Source: Tsukamurella sp. PLM1 (GTDB lineage: Bacteria > Actinomycetota > Actinomycetes > Mycobacteriales > Mycobacteriaceae). From it: a stretch of 64,000 nucleotides of DNA. The notes under the pieces were generated by a model. That model made no database searches and was not told the origin of the DNA. It saw only the letters and a list, made by a program, of their open reading frames with translations. Numbering within the stretch: the first letter of the stretch is position 1; every line of letters starts with the position of its first letter. Where the stretch lies: NCBI RefSeq assembly GCF_023168325.1, contig NZ_AP025688.1, positions 3,844,001 through 3,908,000 of the forward strand. The letters are read 5' to 3'. A program made the translations under genes and the position numbers. Shown piece by piece: positions 58,416 to 64,000 of the stretch.

Positions 58416-60055
58416 TCCGCAAGCCGTACAAGACCGCGACCACCGCGCTCGCGCCGAACGAGGCCGTCGATTACATCGTCATCGGTTCCGGCAGTGCGGG
58501 TTCCGTAGTGGCGGGCCGCCTCGCCGACACCGGCGCCACCGTCGCACTGCTCGAGGCCGGCCGCAACGACAACACCCGGCTCGCCCAGGTACCGGGGATG
58601 ATCTCGATGGTGCACACGGTGCCGCAGCTCAAGGCCCGGGTCGCGTGGAAGCAGTACTCGGTCCCGCAGAAGTTCGCCAACGATCGCCGGATCCCGATGA
58701 CGCGCGGCAAGATCCTCGGCGGCTCGAGTTCGATCAACGGCATGCTCTTCGTGCGCGGCAACCGCGCGAACTACGACTCGTGGGCCGCCGAGGGCGCGAC
58801 CGGCTGGGACTACGAGGGGGTCCTCCCGGCATTCAAGCGGCTCGAGAACTGGGAGGACGGCGCGACCGACCTCCGCGGTACCGGCGGCCCCATCGAGGTC
58901 ACGCGCCAGCAACACCTCACGGCGGCCACCCGGTCGTACATGCAGGCCCTCTCCTCCGCCCTGGACACGCCGGTCATCGAGGACTACAACGGCCCCTCCC
59001 AGGAGGGCGTCAGCGTCTTCCAGCAGAGCGCCTCGGGCGGAACGCGGTTCAGCTCCGCGCACGGCTACCTCCGCGGCGCGCGGCCGAACCTGCGCGTGCA
59101 CGTGAACGCGCACGTCAAGCGGGTCGTGATCGAGAACGGCCGCGCCACGGGCGTCGAGGTGCTCGACGGGAACTCCGTCACCACCATCCGCGCGAATCGC
59201 GAGGTCATCGTCTCCGGCGGCGTCATCGGCACCCCCCAGATCCTCATGCTGTCCGGCATCGGCCCGGGCGCGCACTTGCGGGAGAAGGGGATCGACGTCC
59301 ACGCAGACCTCCCTGTGGGGCAGAACCTGCACGATCATCTCTTCGTCCCGCTGACCTTCCTGATGAAGGACGCGGTGCACAAGGGCACTCCTGCTTACTT
59401 CGCGAAGGGCCTGGCGAAGGAGTGGCGTAGCCCCGGTGAGAGTTTCATGGCGAACACGGTTTTCGACGCCGCCGCCTTCGTGCGCACGTCGTACGCGAAG
59501 GACATCCCCGACCTGCAGATCCACTGCCTGCCGTGGAACTACCCGACGCCCAACCAGGACGCCGACAAGCTGCACATGGTGGACCCCCGCCCGGGCCTGA
59601 CGATCCTGCCCACGCTGATCTACCCGCAGAGCCGCGGCGAGCTGCGCCTCAATTCGGCGGATCCGTTGGAGCAGCCTCTGATCGACCCCGGATACCTCTC
59701 CGATCCGCAGGACACCGAGGTCCTCATGGAGGGCATCGGCATGATCCGCGAGGTCATGCGCCACCCGTCGGTCGCACCGATGGTCAGCGAGGAGTTCACC
59801 CCCGGCGCCGCCTACATGGACGACGCCGCGCTGCGTCGCGAGCTCCCGAACCGGGTGCACTCGGTGTACCACCCGGTGGGCACCTGCCGGATGGGCACCG
59901 ACGAGCGTGCCGTCGTCGACCCGGAGCTCAAGGTCATCGGCGTCGAGGGCCTGCGCGTCGCGGACGCCTCGATCATGCCGTCGATCACGGGTGGCAACAC
60001 CAACGCGCCGTCGTACATGATCGGCGAGATGTGCGCGCGGTTCCTCGGCGCCTGA
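58412..60055 (+). CDS. GMC-family FAD oxidoreductase (choline-dehydrogenase-like)
   Basis: 547 aa flavoprotein. FAD motif YIVIGSGSAGSVVAGRLADT near residue 20, the GMC signature region RGKILGGSSSINGMLFVRG near 90, and the C-terminal catalytic His-Asn pair as YHPVGTCRMG and GGNTNAPSYMIGE. GMC enzymes oxidise alcohols (choline, glucose, cholesterol, long-chain alcohols). This one is closer to choline/alcohol dehydrogenases than to the compact cholesterol oxidases. It lies between chsE5 and fadD17, where M. tuberculosis has no such gene, so a sterol or side-chain alcohol is a reasonable but untested substrate. Confidence 0.85.
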   Translation: MIRKPYKTATTALAPNEAVDYIVIGSGSAGSVVAGRLADTGATVALLEAGRNDNTRLAQVPGMISMVHTVPQLKARVAWKQYSVPQKFANDRRIPMTRGKILGGSSSINGMLFVRGNRANYDSWAAEGATGWDYEGVLPAFKRLENWEDGATDLRGTGGPIEVTRQQHLTAATRSYMQALSSALDTPVIEDYNGPSQEGVSVFQQSASGGTRFSSAHGYLRGARPNLRVHVNAHVKRVVIENGRATGVEVLDGNSVTTIRANREVIVSGGVIGTPQILMLSGIGPGAHLREKGIDVHADLPVGQNLHDHLFVPLTFLMKDAVHKGTPAYFAKGLAKEWRSPGESFMANTVFDAAAFVRTSYAKDIPDLQIHCLPWNYPTPNQDADKLHMVDPRPGLTILPTLIYPQSRGELRLNSADPLEQPLIDPGYLSDPQDTEVLMEGIGMIREVMRHPSVAPMVSEEFTPGAAYMDDAALRRELPNRVHSVYHPVGTCRMGTDERAVVDPELKVIGVEGLRVADASIMPSITGGNTNAPSYMIGEMCARFLGA

Positions 60056-60056
60056 C

Positions 60057-61630
60057 ATGACGGCTCCGCTCCCTACGGTCGCCGACCTGCTCCGCGCGCG
60101 CGCCGACGATCCCGGCGCGGGCCTGCGGGCCGGCGACCGGACGTGGAGCTGGGCGGAGCACGTCGCGGCGTCCGCGGTCCGCGCGTCCGTCCTGCGGGAG
60201 CTGCTGCCCGACGCCGCCGGAGGCGGCAACGGTGGCGGAGCTGCGCCCCGACACGTCGGCGTGCTCGCCGACAACGTCCCCGAGTTCTCACTGCTGCTCG
60301 GCGCCGCGGCGCTCTCGGGGGCGGTCGTCGTGGGGCTCAATCCCACCCGCCGCGGCGAGGCCCTCGCCCGGGACGCCGCGCTCGCCGACTGCGGGGTCGT
60401 GCTCACGCAGGGCAGGCACGCGGCGCTGGTCGACGGCCTCGACCTCGGCGTACCCGTGATCGACCTCGACGGTCCGCGGTGGGCCGCGCTCCTCGGCGCA
60501 CACGCGGGCGCCCCGCTCCCGAGTGCCGAGGTGACCGCGGACAGCCTGCTCGCCCTCGTCTTCACCTCCGGCACCAGCGGCGAACCGAAGGCCGTGCGGG
60601 CCACGCACGGCAAGTTCACCAGCGCGGGAATCATGCTGGCGCAGCGGTTCGGCCTCAGCGGCGCCGACACCGCGTACATCGCGATGCCCCTCTTCCACTC
60701 GAACGCGCTGCTCGCGGGCTGGGCGGTTGCGCTCGCCGCCGGGGCGACGATCGCTCTCGCCGAACGCTTCTCGGCCTCACGCTTCCTCGGTGACGTGCGG
60801 CGGTACGGCGCCACCTACGCGAACTACGTGGGCACGCCCCTGTCGTACATCCTCGCCACCGAGGAACGCCCGGACGACGCCGACAATTCCCTGCGTGTCC
60901 TGTACGGCAACGAGGGCCGCGCCGACGACATCGCCGCCTTCTCCCGGCGCTTCGGCTGCCACGTCCAGGACGGCTACGGCTCGTCGGAGAACGGCGTCGC
61001 CATCGCCCGCACCCCGGACACCCCGTCCGGCGCGCTCGGCCCCCTGCCCGACGGTGTCGCCGTCTGGAGGCCCGGCACGGCGATCGAGTGCCCGCGTGCC
61101 GAGACCGCCCCGGACGGCACCCTGCTCAACGCCGACGAGGCGATCGGCGAACTGGTGAACACCGCCGGCACCGGCGGATTCTCCGGCTACTACAACGATC
61201 CCGCCGCCGACGCCGCGCGCGCGGACGGCGGCGTCTACCGCACGGGCGACCTGGCGTACGTCGACGAAGCGGGTTACGTCCACTTCGCCGGCCGCACCGG
61301 CGACTGGATGCGGGTGGGCGGGGAGAACCTGGGCGTTGCACCGATCGAGCGGGCGCTGCTGCGCCATCCCGCCGTCGCGGATGCCGCGGTCTACGGTTGC
61401 CGGATCGCGTCGGCGATCAGGTGGCGGCGGCGCTCGTCCTCGCGCCCGGCGCGGAGCTCGACCCCGCGGAGCTCGCCGCCTTCCTGCGCGCGCAGCCGGA
61501 TCTCGGCCCACGACAGCACCCGCGCCGCTGGCGGATCGTGGACGAGCTTCCGCGCACCCCGTCGTTCAAGGTGCTCCGCCGCGCTCTCGCCGCGGACGGG
61601 ATCGACGCCACCGCACCGCTACCCGGGTAG
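60057..61630 (+). CDS. fadD17: Acyl-CoA synthetase FadD17 type, frameshifted near 61398
   Basis: ATP-dependent ligase that makes CoA thioesters of steroid side-chain acids. Motifs: VFTSGTSGEPKAVRATHGKF for the ATP loop, YGSSENGVAIART, YRTGDLAYVDEAGYVHFAGR and WMRVGGENLGVAPIERAL. After DAAVYG the C-terminal lid (PDRVGDQVAAALVLAPG, then LPRTPSFKVLRRALAADGID with the catalytic Lys) is in the next frame. One missing base near 61398 explains this. Corrected length is about 524 aa. The order chsE4-chsE5-(GMC)-fadD17 mirrors Rv3504-Rv3506. ATG 60057 starts one base after the GMC stop. Confidence 0.88.
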
Positions 61631-63133
61631 GCGCGCGCACGGCGTCGATCGTGTCCGCCTCGCCCGCGGTCTTGTCGGGCCGGTAGCGGAGCACGCGGGC
61701 GAAGCGCAGCGCGACGCCGCCGGGGTACCGGCGCGAGACCTGCACCCCGTCGAGCTCGATCTCGACCACGATCTCCGGCCGCAGGTACACCGTGTGCTCG
61801 TCCCGATCACGCTCGTGCAGCGGGAATTCGTCCGTCTGCCACCGCAGCAGCGCGTCCGTGAGCCCCTTGAAGGTCTTGCCCACCATGACGGGATCGCCGC
61901 CGTCCGGGTCGCGGGCGCCGAGGTGCAGGTTCGACAGCATCCCGGTGCGCCGGCCGTAGCCCCACTCCGCGCCCAGCACCACCAGGTCGAGCGTGTGGGT
62001 CTGCTTGACCTTCTGCCACGCGCGGCCGCGGCGGCCCGCGGCGTAGGGCGAGGCGAGCGCCTTGACCATGACGCCCTCGTGCCCCGCGGCGAGGGCGGCC
62101 TCGTAGTGGGCGGCGGCCTCGTCCGGGGCGGGCCGGGCCAGCGCGGGGATGCGCAGCCCGCCCGCCACCGACTGCAACGCGTCGAGCCGGACCGACAGCG
62201 GCTCGTCCAGCAGGTCGCGGCCGTCGAGATGCAGGCAGTCGAAGAAGTACGGCCGCAGCACCGTCTCGCCGGACTCCGACGATCCGAACCGGCTCATCGT
62301 CTCCTGGAAGGGCCGAGGCCGGCCGGCATCGGTCAGGGCCAGCGACTCCCCGTCGAGTACGACGGACCGGCACGGGAGTTCCCGTGCCAGCGCGACGATC
62401 TCGGGCACGGCGTCGGTGATGTCGCGGAGCGTGCGGGTGTAGACGCGCACCTCGTCGCCGAGCCGGTGGACCTGGATCCGGGCGCCGTCCAGCTTGAACT
62501 CGACGCTCACCTCCGGTCCCAGGTCGGCCAGCGCGGCGGCGACACCGTCCGCCGGCGAGGCGAGCATCGGCGAGACGCCGCGCAACACCTCGAGGACGAA
62601 GCCGGCGAGCTCCTCAGCGCCGCCGCGCAGGGCCGCGGCGGCGGTGTCGGGCAGCGATCCGGAGAGCATGGCCGCGCGGCGCACCGTCTCCAGCGGCACC
62701 TCCGCGGCGCGCGCCACCGCATCGGTCACCACGCCCGCGAGGGCACCCTGGCGCAGCTCGCCGGTGATGAGCCCGACGAGGAACCGCTGTTCCGCCGCTG
62801 TCGCGCGCCCGAACAGCCCGGTGAGGACGGCGTCCCGTCGGGCGACGGACCCGGCGCCCGACGTCCCGGCCAGCTCGTCGAGTGCGGCGGTGACCTCGTC
62901 CACCGTCAGGGACGGCTCCGTGGCGGGTTCGAGAGCGTCGACGGTCCGCGCGACGGTGCGCCATCCGGCGCCGAGGCGGCCCTGCAGCAACTCCCCCGAC
63001 AGCCAGGCGACGACGGGGCGCACGTCCCCGGCCCGGCGGCGCGGATCACCGCGGCGAGCGCGGCGACCTTCGCGGTGCGCGATCGCGTGCCCGCGACCTC
63101 GGCGGAGAGGGCGACGACCTCGGCGAACAACAC
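61566..63133 (-). CDS. ligB: ATP-dependent DNA ligase LigB, frame broken near 63028 and perhaps at its end
   Basis: Nick-sealing ATP-dependent ligase like M. tuberculosis LigB (507 aa). The N-terminal segment from GTG 63133 (LFAEVVALSAEVAGTRSRTA) is in one frame, and the rest from RPVVAWLSGELLQGRLG in another; one missing G in GGGG near 63028 joins them. Adenylation Lys in EFKLDGARIQVHR, then LDGESLALTDAG, EGVMVKALASPYAAGRRGR and WQKVKQTHTLDLVVLGAEWG, followed by the OB domain. The natural end may be TAG at 61619-61621 (after DTIDAVRALPG), requiring removal of one base near 61640. As written it reads on to 61566 and overlaps fadD17. Confidence 0.85.
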
Positions 63134-63164
63134 GTGCCGATTGTCGCGCACGGGTCCGACAGGT

Positions 63165-64000
63165 TCAGCGGATGCGCAGCTTGCGCATCCAGCGCAGCAC
63201 CTGCTTGGTCTGCTGGGCGTACTGCTCGTAACTCTGCCCCGGGCGCGGGTTGTACACCTGCTGCTTCAAGGTCGCGAGGTTGGTGGTGTCCGTGTACTTG
63301 AGCAGACCCGCGTCGCCGTGGCGCACGCCCACGCCCGAGGCCTTCCAGCCACCCGACGGGGTGCCCTTGCTCGCGAAGGACGCGGCGAAGCCGTCGTTGA
63401 CGTTGACATTGCCCGCCTCGAGCTGCGCGCCGATCCGCGCGGCGCGGCGCAGGTCCTTGCCCCACACGCTGGCGTTGAGGCCGTAGCGGGTGTCGTTGGC
63501 GAGGCGGATCGCCTCGTCGTCGCTCGAGTACCGGAACAGCGCGACGACGGGCCCGAAGGTCTCCGCGGACGCGAGGTGCATGTCCGGGGTGACGCCGGTG
63601 AGGACCGTCGGCGCGTAGAAGGCGGGGCCGACGTCGGTCCGCTCCCGCCCGCCGCACAACACCGTGGCGCCCTTCGCCCGCGCGTCCTCGACGTGCGCGG
63701 AGACCCGGCGTAGCTGGTCGGGCGAGGCCAGCGAGCCCATGTCCGGCTCGAAGTCGTAGGTCGCGCCCAGCTTGAGGGCGCCCGCGGCGGCGACGAAACG
63801 TCGCGAGAACTCGTCGTAGATCCTCTCGTGCACGTACATCCGCTCGATGTGCATGCACGCCTGGCCGGCGTTGGCGAAGACCGCGAAGATCGCCGACGGG
63901 ATCGCCTCGTCGAGGTCCACGTCGTCGAGCACGATCATCGGGTTCTTGCCGCCGAGCTCGAGGCTGCACCCGATGAGGTTGCGCCCGGCCCGCTCGCCGA
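63165..64000 (-). CDS. Succinate-semialdehyde dehydrogenase GabD2-type, C-terminal part
   Basis: NAD(P)-dependent aldehyde dehydrogenase running off the right edge, so about the last 278 residues are seen. LELGGKNPMIVLDDVDLDEA (catalytic Glu region), NAGQACMHIERMYVHE with the nucleophile Cys, and the FGPVVALFRYSSDDEAIRLA and GNVNVNDGFAASF segments fit GabD2-like enzymes. The ending KQQVYNPRPGQSYEQYA is characteristic of that subgroup. Succinic semialdehyde is inferred from family, not shown. Intact within the window. Confidence 0.82.
   Translation of the reverse strand, partial: GERAGRNLIGCSLELGGKNPMIVLDDVDLDEAIPSAIFAVFANAGQACMHIERMYVHERIYDEFSRRFVAAAGALKLGATYDFEPDMGSLASPDQLRRVSAHVEDARAKGATVLCGGRERTDVGPAFYAPTVLTGVTPDMHLASAETFGPVVALFRYSSDDEAIRLANDTRYGLNASVWGKDLRRAARIGAQLEAGNVNVNDGFAASFASKGTPSGGWKASGVGVRHGDAGLLKYTDTTNLATLKQQVYNPRPGQSYEQYAQQTKQVLRWMRKLRIR

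Noticed and set aside
60057..63713. A 1218-codon frame running from FadD17 across LigB and the aldehyde dehydrogenase
   Set aside because: Only the first 450 residues are FadD17. The rest is antisense of two minus-strand genes, reached because the fadD17 stop is lost in a frameshift.

Overview
The window is high-GC actinobacterial DNA (roughly 70% G+C by eye) from a mycolic-acid-containing member of the Mycobacteriales. The evidence is an F420-dependent glucose-6-phosphate dehydrogenase, PknG with GlnH, IrtAB-type mycobactin import, a complete mce4 operon with its KstR repressor, and cholesterol-ring and side-chain degradation genes. The gene order resembles Mycobacterium tuberculosis neighbourhoods (fgd1-pta-ackA-pknG-glnH; hsd4A/fdxD/fadE26/fadE27/fadD17 around mce4; cyp130 with its TetR gene). 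The rest does not look mycobacterial. I suspect Tsukamurella or a close relative, but that is inference.

Layout. 1-3.2 kb: end of glnH, then pknG. 3.3-7.3 kb: a ferric-siderophore ABC importer (ATPase, two permeases, divergent binding lipoprotein) with an IdeR-like box between the divergent arms. 7.3-13.2 kb: a minus-strand run fgd1, pta, ackA and a membrane adenylate/guanylate cyclase. 13.2-17.1 kb: SpoIID-like protein, TauE-like permease, and an ABC exporter behind what looks like a textbook SoxR promoter. 17.1-21.5 kb: irtA and irtB behind a second IdeR-like box. 21.5-25 kb: small enzymes, an ankyrin lipoprotein, an NTR-like secreted protein and an esterase. 25.1-29.1 kb: a Pls/PosA-type peptide synthetase that polymerises a single amino acid. 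29.3-34.2 kb: acetyltransferase, membrane protein, M1 peptidase and an ECF42-type sigma factor cluster. 34.2-36.7 kb: rmlC, rmlA and divergent rmlB. 36.8-61.6 kb: a steroid island with kstR, yrbE4AB-mce4ABCDEF, fadE34, hsaE, a ferredoxin, hsaFG, cyp130 with tetR, an IclR gene, an NTF2-like protein, two short-chain dehydrogenases, chsE4-chsE5, a GMC oxidoreductase and fadD17. 61.6-64 kb: DNA ligase LigB and the end of a gabD2-type dehydrogenase.

How it fits together. Mce4 imports sterol. FadD17, ChsE4/ChsE5, FadE34 and ChsB1 act on the side chain. HsaE/F/G finish the meta-cleavage product as pyruvate and acyl-CoA. KstR-like operators lie in front of kstR, mce4, hsaE, chsB1 and chsE4. A 20-base element shared by the hsaG and iclR promoters suggests that the IclR protein adds a second control layer on the lower pathway.

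Two properties run through the whole window. First, about a dozen conserved genes carry single-base frameshifts, most of them one missing base, usually a G or C. These look more like sequencing or assembly indels than decay, and they create false fusions (mce4F-fadE34, hsaE-ferredoxin). Second, the octamer GCACCGTC/GACGGTGC occurs about 70 times by manual count, far more than composition predicts.
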